This document shows, piece after piece, positions 51,651-60,442 of a stretch of 64,000 nucleotides of DNA. A program made the position numbers and the translations under genes. The notes under the pieces were generated by a model. That model had not been told where the DNA came from. It saw nothing but the letters and a program-made list of their open reading frames with translations, and did not search any database. The DNA comes from Candidatus Dadabacteria bacterium. GTDB taxonomy: Bacteria > Desulfobacterota_D > UBA1144 > Nemesobacterales > Nemesobacteraceae. Numbering within the stretch: the stretch's first letter is position 1; every line of letters starts with the position of its first letter. The stretch lies in the NCBI GenBank assembly GCA_009840385.1, contig VXNX01000013.1, forward strand, positions 634,222 to 698,221, read 5' to 3'.

Positions 51651-52025
51651 TCAGGACACGTCGACCGCGTGTTTTTTAAGATCGGAGAGATCGATGACCC
51701 TGAGCACCGATTCATGAGTCGACTGAAGAAATACCGGGGGAGCCACGCCGCCGTCAAGGGCCTCTTTCCACCGAAGCGCGCAAAGACACCACCTATCTCC
51801 GGGTTTTAGGCCCTCGAAACCGAACTCGGGGCGGGGGGTTGTAAGATCATTCCCCTTGGATTTTGAAAACGCGAGGAACTCCTCGGTCATCTCCGCGCAG
51901 ACCAGATGAAGCCCCACGTCCTCAACCGCCGCCCTGCAACAGCCGTCGCGGAAAAATCCGGTCATGGGATCCGTTCCGCACTCTTTTAGCTCTTCGCCGA
52001 ATATGTTTTTCTCTTCAGTTTTCAT
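51651..52025 (-). CDS. DUF2237 family protein
   Basis: A 124-residue protein with the family pattern: NIFGEELKECGTDPMTGFFRDGCC at the start, then GLHLVCAEMTEEFLAFSKSKGNDLTTPRPEFGFEGLKPGDRWCLCALRWKEA, and VFLQSTHESVL. Conserved Cys, Asp and Arg residues suggest an enzyme or ligand-binding fold, but no function is established that I know of. The start follows a hairpin/T-run element (52028-52051) after a TATAAT box near 52070, so expression may be attenuated. The gene is 40 bases upstream of the ApgM gene on the same strand. Confidence 0.88.
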   Translation of the reverse strand: MKTEEKNIFGEELKECGTDPMTGFFRDGCCRAAVEDVGLHLVCAEMTEEFLAFSKSKGNDLTTPRPEFGFEGLKPGDRWCLCALRWKEALDGGVAPPVFLQSTHESVLRVIDLSDLKKHAVDVS

Positions 52026-52027
52026 TG

Positions 52028-52051
52028 CGCGCGCCCGGCAAAAACACCCCG
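52028..52051 (-). promoter_or_regulatory. Terminator-like hairpin in the DUF2237 leader
   Basis: On the minus strand AACACCCC (52051-52044) pairs with GGGGTGTT (52040-52033) around a three-base loop, followed by TTT. It lies between a TATAAT box (about 52070) and the gene start (52025), where it could attenuate transcription. It also faces the divergent aroA promoter. Confidence 0.45.
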
Positions 52052-52101
52052 GCGGGGTGTTCCCGCCTGATTATTATATATTGTTTTGCCGAGTATAAGT
52101 A

Positions 52102-52107
52102 TATAAT
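52102..52107 (+). promoter_or_regulatory. -10 box of the aroA-cmk-rpsA cluster
   Basis: A perfect TATAAT ending 14 bases before the aroA ATG, which would leave a leader of only about 7 bases. The -35 hexamer is not clear. Confidence 0.45.
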
Positions 52108-52121
52108 TCTCAATCATAAAG

Positions 52122-53411
52122 ATGGCCGATTTCATACTGAAGGAAAAACCCCGCGCATTCAGCGGGGATATAGCACTTCCGGGAGACAAGTCCATTTCCC
52201 ACAGGGCGGTTATTCTGGGTTCTCTGGCGCATGGAAAAACCCGGGCGAAAGGGTTCCTCGCCTCCCGGGACACTCTCGCCACCGCGAACGCTTTCAGGAG
52301 CATGGGGGTCGAGGTGGCCGTGGGCGCGGGGGAAGTGGAGATCTCGGGAAAGGGACTTTTCGGCCTTGAGGCGCCCCGGGAAACCATAGACGCCGAGAAT
52401 TCGGGGACGACGGCCAGACTGCTCTCAGGAGTGCTAAGCGCCCAGAGCTTCCCCTCGACCATTACCGGGGATTCCTCGCTTCGCCGCCGTCCCATGTCGA
52501 GGGTGACCGTTCCCCTTCGCAGGATGGGGGCAAGGATTTCGGGAGAAGGGAAAACCCTTCCGCTTCGCATAACGGGCTCGGAACTTCGGGGAATAGACTA
52601 CGAATCTCCCGTGGCTAGCGCGCAGGTGAAGTCGGCGATTCTGCTCGCGGGACTCTACGCGGCGGGGCGGACCAGCGTTACGGAACCCGAGAGAACCCGG
52701 GACCATACCGAGAGAATGCTTCGCCATTTCGGGGTTCCCGTGGAGACGGAAGGAACCTGCGTTTCGGTAAGCCCTGGTGCGGAGTTCTCGGGAACCGAGA
52801 TTGAAATTCCCTCCGACATCTCCTCGGCGGCTTTTTTCATCGTCGCCGCGCTTATAAACCCGGGATCGGAAATCATGGTAAAAAACGTGGGCCTTAACCC
52901 CCTTAGAACGGGGGCGCTGGATATCCTGCGGGAGATGGGGGCCGACATTTCGGTTGAGAACCTCCGCGAGCGCTGCGGAGAGCCTGTGGGGGACATAATA
53001 GCCCGCCACTGCGCACTGAGCGGCGTGCGGATAGGGGGAGAGTCGGTGTCCCGGGCAATAGACGAGCTTCCGGTTGTTTCGGTAGCCGCGTGTTTTGCGG
53101 AGGGCGAAACGGTTATAAGCGATGCGGGGGAACTTCGGGTAAAGGAAACCGACAGGATAAGCGCCATGGCGGGGGAACTTTCGAAGCTGGGAGCTGACAT
53201 CAGGGAAACGCAGGATGGCATGGTTATAAACGGCGTGGAGGAGCTTTGCGGCGCCCGGTGCGGAAGCCGCGGCGACCACCGCGTGGCCATGTCTCTTTCC
53301 GTCGCGGCCACGCGGGCCCGGGGAGAGACGGTGATTGAAGACGCCGGGTGTGTTTCCATCTCGTTTCCCGAGTTTTTGTCGCTTTTCGAGGCGCTTGGAG
53401 ACCGGAAGTGA
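52122..53411 (+). CDS. aroA: 3-phosphoshikimate 1-carboxyvinyltransferase (EPSP synthase)
   Basis: A 429-residue shikimate-pathway enzyme joining shikimate-3-phosphate and PEP. Segments present are LPGDKSISHRAVILGSLA (phosphate and PEP binding, about 21-38), ENSGTTARLLSGVL, SLRRRPMSRVTVPL, SAQVKSAILLAG and LRVKETDRISAMAGEL. The segment GSRGDHRVAMSLSVAA also fits. Length and order match class II-like EPSP synthases. Its TGA overlaps the cmk GTG start. The aroA-cmk-rpsA order is a common conserved cluster. Confidence 0.97.
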   Translation: MADFILKEKPRAFSGDIALPGDKSISHRAVILGSLAHGKTRAKGFLASRDTLATANAFRSMGVEVAVGAGEVEISGKGLFGLEAPRETIDAENSGTTARLLSGVLSAQSFPSTITGDSSLRRRPMSRVTVPLRRMGARISGEGKTLPLRITGSELRGIDYESPVASAQVKSAILLAGLYAAGRTSVTEPERTRDHTERMLRHFGVPVETEGTCVSVSPGAEFSGTEIEIPSDISSAAFFIVAALINPGSEIMVKNVGLNPLRTGALDILREMGADISVENLRERCGEPVGDIIARHCALSGVRIGGESVSRAIDELPVVSVAACFAEGETVISDAGELRVKETDRISAMAGELSKLGADIRETQDGMVINGVEELCGARCGSRGDHRVAMSLSVAATRARGETVIEDAGCVSISFPEFLSLFEALGDRK

Positions 53412-54076
53412 AGCGAAGCGGCGACAATATAGTTACCATAGACGGACCCTCGGGAGTCGGGAAAAGCACGGTCGCAAGACGGGTCGCCGAGCAGCTGGGT
53501 TTTTCGTGCCTTGAGACAGGCGCCATGTACAGGGCCGTCGCGCTTAAAGTTAGCAAAGCGGGAGTGGACCTAAGCGACACAGTATCGCTTTCTGGGCTGC
53601 TTTCCGGGACAGCGGTGGGATTCTCCCCGGCGGGCGGCATTCTCCTTGACGGATGTGATGTCTCTGAGCTTATAAGGACGGAGGAGATATCTTCCCTTTC
53701 ATCCCGGCTCGCGGAACTCGGCGAAGTAAGGGAATTTCTGATCGGAATCCAGAGAGAAATCGGGGAGAGCGGGAACATAGTCGCCGAGGGAAGGGACATG
53801 GGAACGTATGTTTTCCCCCGGGCGAAGCACAAGTTCTATCTTGACGCCACCGTGGCCGAGAGGGCGAAAAGAAGGTTTCTTCAGGGGGAAAGCGGTTCCC
53901 TTCCGGATGTCGAAAGCGAGCTTCGCAGAAGGGACAGCCGCGACACGCAGCGCTCAGAAAATCCTCTTCATCCCGCCTCCGACGCCGTGATTATAGATAC
54001 GACCGACATGGAGGCCGAGCAGGTGGTTTCCGAGATAGTTCTTCGCGCGAAGGACATTTCCCTTCGGGACGGCTGA
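53408..54076 (+). CDS. cmk: Cytidylate kinase
   Basis: A 222-residue kinase phosphorylating CMP and dCMP. P-loop GPSGVGKST is at residues about 14-22, followed by LGFSCLETGAMYRAVALK, the CMP-binding insert, EGRDMGTYVFPRAKHKFYLDATVAERAKRR and LRRRDSRDTQRSENPLHPA. The GTG start at 53408 overlaps the aroA stop (GTGA), indicating translational coupling. The open frame reaches farther upstream into aroA, but those residues do not belong to the family. rpsA follows after 99 bases. Confidence 0.96.
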   Translation: MKRSGDNIVTIDGPSGVGKSTVARRVAEQLGFSCLETGAMYRAVALKVSKAGVDLSDTVSLSGLLSGTAVGFSPAGGILLDGCDVSELIRTEEISSLSSRLAELGEVREFLIGIQREIGESGNIVAEGRDMGTYVFPRAKHKFYLDATVAERAKRRFLQGESGSLPDVESELRRRDSRDTQRSENPLHPASDAVIIDTTDMEAEQVVSEIVLRAKDISLRDG

Positions 54077-54175
54077 AAATAATTTCCCTTCTCGAGTATC
54101 CTTTCCCTTTTAGGCAGTTTTCATGTAATCTTGGCATTATTATTAAAAGACTGACGGCAAAGGCGGCTAAACCAA

Positions 54176-55885
54176 ATGACCCAGGATAATGGTATTACGG
54201 ATTCGAACGAAAAAAGCTTTGAGGAGTTGCTTGATGAAAGCATGGAATCGCGCTTGAGCGAGCCCGAGAACGGGGAAATAGCGAAAGGAAGAGTCATAAG
54301 AGTTGACTCTGACGCTGTTTTCATAGACCTTGGGTTTAAGTTTGAGTGCATAGTTCCAATAAACCAGTTTTTAAACAAAGACGGCGAATATGAAGTCTCG
54401 GTGGGCTCGGAAATAGAGGTTTTGGTCGAAAGACCGAATCCCAACACCGTCAGGGCCTCGAAACAGAAGGCGGACCAGATCAGGGAAAGAAGGGCGATCG
54501 AGGAGAAGTTCAAAAACAAAGAACCGGTCGCGACGAGGATTCTAAACAGGGTTAAGGGCGGTTTTAACTGCGATATAGGGCAGAGCAGCCCCTTCAAGGT
54601 TTTTCTTCCAGGCTCCCAGGTCGCCCTGCGCCCGGTTGCGGATTTTGACGAGATGGTAGGCCAGACGATCGAAACCCGCATTATACAGAACAACGATAAC
54701 GGCATAGTAGTGTCGAGAAGGGCGATTCTCGAGGAGGAAAGGGAGGAAAAGAAAAAACAGACTCTCGCCACCATCTCCGAAGGCCAGATGATTTCGGGGA
54801 ACGTCGTGAAGATAATCGATGCGGGGGCGTTCGTAGACATAGGGGGTATAGAGGGCTTCGTTCCTATAGGGGAGATTTCCTGGGGCAGGGTGAGGCACCC
54901 GGGAGACGTTCTGAAAGAGGGTGTAGATACGCAGGTCAAGATTCTTAAGCTCGATATCGAAAACGGAAAAATAACCCTCGGGGTGAAGCAGACCACGGAA
55001 GACCCGTGGGAGACCATACAGGAAAGATACGAGGTCGGCGGCAGGGTGCAGGGGAAAGTGGTTTTCGCCGCGGAGTTCGGCGTGTTCGTCGAACTTGAGC
55101 CGGGAATAGAGGGACTCGTGCACGTAAGCGAACTCTCGTGGGTTAAGAATTTCCGCCACCCGAACGAAGTGGTCTCCGTCGGAAGCGAGATCGAGGTCGC
55201 GGTCCTCGGAGTAAAGCCCAAGGAAAGGAGAATTTCGCTCAGTCTCAAGCAGGTACAGGAAAACCCCTGGGATGAGTTCAAGAGGAACAACCCTCCGAAC
55301 ACCAGAGTGACGGGAACCATAAGAAACGTCACGGAACTCGGGGTCTTTGTAGAGGTTGCTCCTGACATGGTCGGTCTTGTGCGCCCTGAGAATCTGAGGT
55401 GGGAGGGGGAGGCGAGCCCCCTTGAGGTCTTCTCAAGCGAGGATGTCGGAAAGGAAATAGAGCTTGTGGTGCTTAATGTCATCCCGAGGCAGAGAAAGAT
55501 CGGGCTTGGAGTAAAGCAGCTTACCCCGGATCCGTGGAATAAGGTGCTTCGGGACTACAAGGTTAACGAGACGGTGGTCACTTCCAAGATAGAGGAAATT
55601 GATGATCATGGAGTTACCGTGGCGCTTGCGGACAACGTGAGGGGTTTTTACGCCATACGCGAATTCCAGGACGATGAGTTAAGCCGTGAATCAATCAAGG
55701 TCGGAGACGAAATAAGCGGTCTCGTCACGGGGTTTAACAAGCCAAAGCACCAGGTGAACCTAAGCCGAAGACGGCTTGAGAAAAAGCAGGAGAAGGACAC
55801 GATGAGAGACTTCGTGTCATCCCAGCAGGAAAGTTCCTCAAAACTCGGGGACATCCTCAATGAGAAACTCAAGGCCCTTGACTGA
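54176..55885 (+). CDS. rpsA: 30S ribosomal protein S1
   Basis: A 569-residue protein with six S1 RNA-binding modules. The first two (about 35-180) anchor to the ribosome; modules 3-6 bind mRNA. The strongest matches are ISGNVVKIIDAGAFVDIGGIEGFVPIGEISWGRVRHPG (module 3) and VQGKVVFAAEFGVFVELEPGIEGLVHVSELSW (module 4), and the repeated KxxxRxISLSLKQ type linkers. Length fits deltaproteobacterial-type S1. An AAAGGCGG site precedes the ATG and a TATTAT box lies about 35 bases upstream. A long antisense frame here is only a shadow. Confidence 0.97.
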   Translation: MTQDNGITDSNEKSFEELLDESMESRLSEPENGEIAKGRVIRVDSDAVFIDLGFKFECIVPINQFLNKDGEYEVSVGSEIEVLVERPNPNTVRASKQKADQIRERRAIEEKFKNKEPVATRILNRVKGGFNCDIGQSSPFKVFLPGSQVALRPVADFDEMVGQTIETRIIQNNDNGIVVSRRAILEEEREEKKKQTLATISEGQMISGNVVKIIDAGAFVDIGGIEGFVPIGEISWGRVRHPGDVLKEGVDTQVKILKLDIENGKITLGVKQTTEDPWETIQERYEVGGRVQGKVVFAAEFGVFVELEPGIEGLVHVSELSWVKNFRHPNEVVSVGSEIEVAVLGVKPKERRISLSLKQVQENPWDEFKRNNPPNTRVTGTIRNVTELGVFVEVAPDMVGLVRPENLRWEGEASPLEVFSSEDVGKEIELVVLNVIPRQRKIGLGVKQLTPDPWNKVLRDYKVNETVVTSKIEEIDDHGVTVALADNVRGFYAIREFQDDELSRESIKVGDEISGLVTGFNKPKHQVNLSRRRLEKKQEKDTMRDFVSSQQESSSKLGDILNEKLKALD

Positions 55886-55896
55886 CGAGCGGTGAA

Positions 55897-56796
55897 GTGA
55901 AAGTCCTCGATCTTAATTTCTTTCTTAAAACTTTTCTTTCCCTTCTGGTCATCTTCATTATCGGTTTCGCCGGAATCCTGATAGGAATGCTGATTTCGGG
56001 CGAGAGCCATCGTCCGGGCGGGGACGGCGTGGCGGTAATAAACGTCGACGGCATAATAATCGACTCCGACCCCTACATTAAGAGCATAAGGAAGATACGC
56101 GAGACCGGTTCCGTAAAGGCCGTTGTGGTGAGGATAAATTCCCCGGGAGGATCTGTTGCCACTTCCCAGGAAGTATACGAGGAACTGAAAAATCTCGGGA
56201 AAGAGATGCCGGTTGTAGCCAGCATGGGAACGGTCGCCGCTTCGGGTGGCTACTATATCGCCTGCGCGGCTTCAACGATTTACGCAAATCCCGGCACCGT
56301 AACGGGGAGCATAGGCGTGATAGCGCAGTTCGCTAGCTACGAGCAGCTGCTTGAGTGGGCGAAAGTTGAAGTAGAAGTGATAAAAAGCGGGGAATTCAAG
56401 GATCTCGGCTCACCGCTTAGAAAGATGCCCGAGGCTGAGAAAGCCTACCTGCAGACGCTGATAGACAGCGTTCACTCCCAGTTCAAAGACACGGTTTCCA
56501 AGAGAAGGAACCTGTCCCCCGAGGAAGTTGTTTCGCTTTCGGACGGAAAGATATTCACCGGGAGCCGCGCCAGGGAACTTGGCTTGATTGACCGCATCGG
56601 AACCCTTGAGGCGGCAATCGCAGAGGCAAGAAAACTGGGTGGCTTGGATGAGGATTCGTGGATCAGAGAATATCCCGTGAGGAAAAAGACATTGCTTGAT
56701 TTCGTCTTTCCTGAGACTCTGGCCGAGCGTGCGATTTTTGCCTCTCCAGTGAAAACCGGGTTTGGTCTCTACTACATAGCCGACGTGATTTACTAG
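55897..56796 (+). CDS. sppA: Signal peptide peptidase SppA
   Basis: A 299-residue membrane-bound serine protease that degrades cleaved signal peptides. One N-terminal transmembrane helix (about 7-30) precedes the ClpP-like crotonase fold. VVVRINSPGGSVATSQEVYEEL is followed by SMGTVAASGGYYIACAA with the nucleophile Ser, and IANPGTVTGSIGVI. The general-base Lys is expected in the EVIKSGEFKDLGSPLR segment. It is the short single-domain form rather than the 600-residue E. coli form. The start is GTG 55897, 11 bases after rpsA. Confidence 0.93.
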   Translation: MKVLDLNFFLKTFLSLLVIFIIGFAGILIGMLISGESHRPGGDGVAVINVDGIIIDSDPYIKSIRKIRETGSVKAVVVRINSPGGSVATSQEVYEELKNLGKEMPVVASMGTVAASGGYYIACAASTIYANPGTVTGSIGVIAQFASYEQLLEWAKVEVEVIKSGEFKDLGSPLRKMPEAEKAYLQTLIDSVHSQFKDTVSKRRNLSPEEVVSLSDGKIFTGSRARELGLIDRIGTLEAAIAEARKLGGLDEDSWIREYPVRKKTLLDFVFPETLAERAIFASPVKTGFGLYYIADVIY

Positions 56797-56895
56797 TACA
56801 GCGCAACTGGTATTTTCTCGAAAAACCGATATTCTAAGCATTGTTGTCGCTAGATGGGTTGCACTGGCGTAGCGAAACCGTTTTTCAAACAACCG

Positions 56896-57261
56896 ATGAA
56901 ACACGTAAAAAGATTTCTTTTCTTAGTCATATGCTGTTTCGTAGCCGTTTTCTTCATCCAGAACCTGGAAATAGCCACGCATGTATTCGGAATCGAGCTT
57001 GGTTTTTTCTCCTATAAATACACCTGGGCGGTTTACAACGCCGGGGTGCTGGGGGTTTCGTTTCTTCTGGGTGCGTTTGTCTTTTTCCTGCTGAGCTTTT
57101 CCAGAGGCCATTCCAGAAAATCTGAATTGAAACGGAGCAGGGAAACCGTAAAGAATCTAGAGGAAAAAGTCGGGAAGCTTGAGGTGGAGCTTCTCCAGAA
57201 CAAGTCTGCCGGTTACCAGCAGCAGGCTTCTTCCCATGAGATGTTCAGGCCGCCGAAATGA
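56896..57261 (+). CDS. LapA-domain membrane protein (DUF1049)
   Basis: A 121-residue inner-membrane protein. Two transmembrane helices (about 5-23 and 45-70) surround the LapA-type segment FFIQNLEIATHVFGIEL and VYNAGVLGVSFLLGAFVFF, followed by a coiled-coil of basic and acidic residues (RETVKNLEEKVGKLEVELL). LapA, with LapB, controls LPS assembly and LpxC stability in enterobacteria. The role here is inferred from the domain. ATG 56896 starts at the first helix. Its TGA overlaps the lipA ATG (ATGA). Confidence 0.8.
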   Translation: MKHVKRFLFLVICCFVAVFFIQNLEIATHVFGIELGFFSYKYTWAVYNAGVLGVSFLLGAFVFFLLSFSRGHSRKSELKRSRETVKNLEEKVGKLEVELLQNKSAGYQQQASSHEMFRPPK

Positions 57262-58232
57262 GATCTTCCATCACCGAAACCCAGATGCCTGGCCGGACGG
57301 GCATTCGCAAGAAACCCGAGTGGATAAAGGCAAAAATTCCCAGCGGTCCGAATTACACGAGGCTCAGGGGCCTTGTGCGCGAACTCGGTCTTCACACGGT
57401 GTGCGAGGAGGCGAAGTGTCCAAACATAGGGGAGTGCTGGGGAGCCGGAACGCTTACTTTCATGATTCTGGGGGACGTATGCACGAGAAGCTGTGGTTTC
57501 TGCCACGTCAAGACCGGAAAAGGCGGCGAGCTTGACTGGGAGGAGCCTGCCAGGGTGGCAAAGGCGGTTGAGGAACTTCAGAAAAACAATGCACAGGTGA
57601 CTCACGTAGTCATAACTTCTGTGAACAGGGATGACAGGAATTATGAAAGTGCATGTATATTCGCCCAGACTGTTAACGAAGTGAGAAACAAGGTTCCGGA
57701 CATAAAGATCGAGGTCCTTATCCCGGATTTTAAGGGGGAGACCGAGGCGATTGAAAAAGTGATAGAATCGTCTCCCGATGTTCTGAATCACAACATTGAA
57801 ACCGTCCCAAGACTTTACTCCCTGCCGCAGAAAACCCAGTCGGGAAGAACAAGATCCGTAAGGCCTCAGGCGGTTTACCGAAGGTCTCTCGAACTTCTTT
57901 CGATGTCCTCGAGCGGGGGAAATCCCGCAGTGCTTACCAAGTCGGGCATCATGGTCGGTCTTGGGGAGAGCTACGAGGAGATCGTCGAAACGCTCGCCGA
58001 CCTCAAGCGGGCGGGATGCGATATAGTCACCATAGGCCAGTATCTTCAGCCCACGGTTGACCATATACCCGTATCAAGGTTCTATCATCCTGTCGAGTTC
58101 GAGTCTCTTAAAAGCTACGGGGAAAAGATAGTCGGCATCCCGCATGTCGAAGCCGGACCCCTTGTGAGAAGTTCCTATCACGCGGAAAAGCAGGTTTTCG
58201 AACTTTCCCGCGACATTATGACTGGAACGTGA
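57258..58232 (+). CDS. lipA: Lipoyl synthase
   Basis: A 324-residue radical-SAM enzyme that inserts two sulfurs into octanoyl groups on lipoyl domains. Auxiliary-cluster cysteines are in VCEEAKCPNIGECW. The radical-SAM motif is CTRSCGFCHVK. The C-terminal segment with conserved Arg/Ser is GPLVRSSYHAEK. TFMILGDVCTR precedes the SAM cluster as usual. It overlaps the lapA stop by four bases, so translation is coupled. lipB is not in the window. Confidence 0.97.
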   Translation: MRSSITETQMPGRTGIRKKPEWIKAKIPSGPNYTRLRGLVRELGLHTVCEEAKCPNIGECWGAGTLTFMILGDVCTRSCGFCHVKTGKGGELDWEEPARVAKAVEELQKNNAQVTHVVITSVNRDDRNYESACIFAQTVNEVRNKVPDIKIEVLIPDFKGETEAIEKVIESSPDVLNHNIETVPRLYSLPQKTQSGRTRSVRPQAVYRRSLELLSMSSSGGNPAVLTKSGIMVGLGESYEEIVETLADLKRAGCDIVTIGQYLQPTVDHIPVSRFYHPVEFESLKSYGEKIVGIPHVEAGPLVRSSYHAEKQVFELSRDIMTGT

Positions 58233-58295
58233 AAATATATTTCCACTTCTTCTCGTAATGCCCGAGTTTGCGCTTTTTTCTTGAGAATTTGCCGT

Positions 58296-59417
58296 TTAGT
58301 CAACAAGCTTTCTGAGCTCTTCGGCGATCGCTTCCAGCTTTTCCTCGGAAACCCCGTAGTCCTCGGAAATTCTCTTTATTTCCTTGGAGGATATCTGCGG
58401 TTTTGTGGTTTTTTCCGTTACGGGTTCCTGTTTTTCCCTGTCAATGAGAAGCTTCGCGACGTCCCATCTTGAATAGTGGCCCAGAGAATCGAAAACCGCC
58501 TTTACCGCCTTTATCTGATTAGCGTAACAGTCGGCGTAGAGTATCGCGTCTTTTTCGAAATGGGGAGGGAACAGGTACCTGCCGGCAGGATTGACGATAG
58601 AACTCCCCCCTCGCGCCCAGTCGTAGTTCATGTGGTTCCCGTCCCGCACGTAGTGCCATCTTTCGGGAAAATCATCATCGTCAAGGTAACCGCAGGCACT
58701 GAGCACAAAGGCCCCCGATTCAAACGCGTGAACCCTTATAAGCGGCTGCACGGTGCATCCCGCTCCAGGGTCCTCAGTTTCGGCGGCTAGCAGTTTTTCG
58801 TCTCCCCTTCTCCAGTTCCCCGGCCACACTGCCACGTGGAAGTCCTGACCGCTGTGGACCATCGCGGCTCTCACGAGAATCATGTGGTTCTCCCAGCAGA
58901 CAAGTCCTCCTATCCTTCCTATGTCCGTATCATAGGTGGCTATGTCACTCCCGTCTCCCTGGCCCCAGTAGGTCCTCTCAGTGTAGGTGGGCATGAGTTT
59001 TCTGTGTTTGCCGAGCACATTACCTTCGCGGGATATGAAAAGAAGGGAATTGTAAACGGTGCGGCTTCCCTTGCGGTCGTCAAGCTCGTTGCAGCCTATT
59101 ACCACGTGGGTATCTGCCGCGCGTGCAGCTTCCGCGAGCATCTCGGTATCGTCTCCAGGAATAACGATGGAATTATCCTGAAGGGCGATCATGAAGTCAG
59201 TCCAGTCGTGTGGCGGGGTTTCATAACCGACTGTGTAGTAGGCTGGGTAGCCCGGTATGAAGGCCTCGGGAAAAGCGACCAGTTCCGCCCCGTTACCCCC
59301 CGCTTCCTTTATCACGCGGCAGGCCTTCTCAAGGGTACGCTCCTTGTCCATGAACACGGGAGCTGTCTGGGCAACCGCGACTTTTACTTTTTCCCTACCG
59401 CCTAGAACTTTTCTCAT
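58296..59417 (-). CDS. Nitrilase (aliphatic/aromatic nitrilase branch)
   Basis: A 373-residue hydrolase with the full triad: Glu51 in FPEAFIPGYPAY, Lys140 in GKHRKLMPTYTER and Cys174 in GGLVCWENHM. The CWENHM segment, the YWGQGDGSD loop and a C-terminal extension rich in Lys/Glu place it among true nitrilases (EC 3.5.5.1), which release ammonia from R-CN. It is longer than the nitrilase at 2569. The last 40 residues (SSKEIKRISEDYG...) form a charged helical tail not needed for catalysis. It follows the small hypothetical gene at 59440 by 22 bases on the same strand. Confidence 0.94.
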   Translation of the reverse strand: MRKVLGGREKVKVAVAQTAPVFMDKERTLEKACRVIKEAGGNGAELVAFPEAFIPGYPAYYTVGYETPPHDWTDFMIALQDNSIVIPGDDTEMLAEAARAADTHVVIGCNELDDRKGSRTVYNSLLFISREGNVLGKHRKLMPTYTERTYWGQGDGSDIATYDTDIGRIGGLVCWENHMILVRAAMVHSGQDFHVAVWPGNWRRGDEKLLAAETEDPGAGCTVQPLIRVHAFESGAFVLSACGYLDDDDFPERWHYVRDGNHMNYDWARGGSSIVNPAGRYLFPPHFEKDAILYADCYANQIKAVKAVFDSLGHYSRWDVAKLLIDREKQEPVTEKTTKPQISSKEIKRISEDYGVSEEKLEAIAEELRKLVD

Positions 59418-59439
59418 GAGCCTTGGGCCGCGAATGGGT

Positions 59440-59841
59440 TCAGGTTATTATCCTGCTTCCGCCCGGGGGCTCCCCTTCGGCTTGCTTTTGCTGGTTTTGC
59501 CTTGCCCTCGCGTAGACGAGGTCGAAAAGTCTCTGCTTAAAGTCATTGTCAAAAGCGCACACCCCGGGAATTATGTATCCCATAAGGGCTATCTGGAGAA
59601 AGTATTCGGTGTTTGCCTTGAGAAAGGACTCGTTTATCTCGCCGCCGTATGCCTGTGCGAAATTCTGGTATATCTGGTTTCCGAGCTCGGTCGCTATTTC
59701 TACGACGTTTTTTGACTGACCTGACGACTGATGGGCCGCTACTCCTAGGTTAAAAGCCATGTTTATGGAGTTCATGAACTGGTCCGCAACCATCTCTTCC
59801 GGGTTTGTTTCCTCTTCCGGCTTTGTATCTTCTTCTGACAT
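59440..59841 (-). CDS. Hypothetical acidic protein
   Basis: A 133-residue soluble protein I do not recognise with certainty. The first 20 residues are acidic and low-complexity (EEDTKPEEETNPEEM), then a helical core with conserved-looking MNSINMAFNLGVAAHQSSGQ and IALMGYIIPGVCAF. The C-terminus is basic/Gln-rich. No signal peptide; one weak hydrophobic stretch only. A GGGAGAG site precedes the ATG. It lies just upstream of the second nitrilase gene on the same strand and may share its transcript. Confidence 0.6.
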   Translation of the reverse strand: MSEEDTKPEEETNPEEMVADQFMNSINMAFNLGVAAHQSSGQSKNVVEIATELGNQIYQNFAQAYGGEINESFLKANTEYFLQIALMGYIIPGVCAFDNDFKQRLFDLVYARARQNQQKQAEGEPPGGSRIIT

Positions 59842-59934
59842 TTTATCTCTCCCGTTGTTTTATATGGTTAAATCATCCTGCGGTATTATACTATATTGCT
59901 GCTTTGATTTTAACAATTTTGCTGGAGGAAAATC

Positions 59935-60408
59935 ATGAAAGCTGATCACCTTATACAGAGACTCGGGCTGAAAAGGCTTCCGGGCGAGGGAGGATACTAC
60001 AAGGAGACTTACAGAAGCGACCAGACAGCAGGGAACGACCGCGATCTTTCAACCGCTATCTACTATCTTATAACCCCGGAGGCCAGTTCAAAGATGCACA
60101 GGGTGAGTTCGGACGAGATTTTTCATTTTTACTTCGGCGACCCGGTCCAGATGCTGCTTCTCTATCCTACGGGAGAGTCAAGGGTAGTGGTTCTGGGTGA
60201 TAATCTTCCTTCGGGGCAAAAACCCCAGCTTGTCGTTCCGAAGGGAACCTGGCAGGGCGCCATGGTTGTTGAGGGAGATTGCGGATACGCTTTTATGGGA
60301 ACTACAATGGCTCCAGGTTTCGAGCTTGACGACTTCGAGCTCGGCGCTCTGGAGAGTCTGCTGCTGCGATTTCCCCAGCATGAAATGCTGATACGGGAAC
60401 TTACGTAA
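59935..60408 (+). CDS. Cupin-family protein, DUF985
   Basis: A 157-residue single-domain cupin. The family start KADHLIQRLGLKRLPGEGGYYKETYRS is followed by STAIYYLITPEASSKMHRVSSDEIFHFYFGDPV and VPKGTWQGAMV, which match DUF985, also seen in eukaryotic homologues of unknown function. The SSDEIFHFYFG strand holds the expected metal or ligand positions. GGAGGAAAATC precedes the ATG. Divergent from the acidic hypothetical gene. Confidence 0.9.
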   Translation: MKADHLIQRLGLKRLPGEGGYYKETYRSDQTAGNDRDLSTAIYYLITPEASSKMHRVSSDEIFHFYFGDPVQMLLLYPTGESRVVVLGDNLPSGQKPQLVVPKGTWQGAMVVEGDCGYAFMGTTMAPGFELDDFELGALESLLLRFPQHEMLIRELT

Positions 60409-60442
60409 ACGGGGGAGAGAGATTCCAGGATCAGAAAAACCG

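Noticed and set aside
54121-55482. A 453-codon open frame antisense to rpsA
   Set aside because: Composition is Ser/Thr/Leu-rich and mirrors rpsA codons; no family similarity, and S1 on the other strand is certain.
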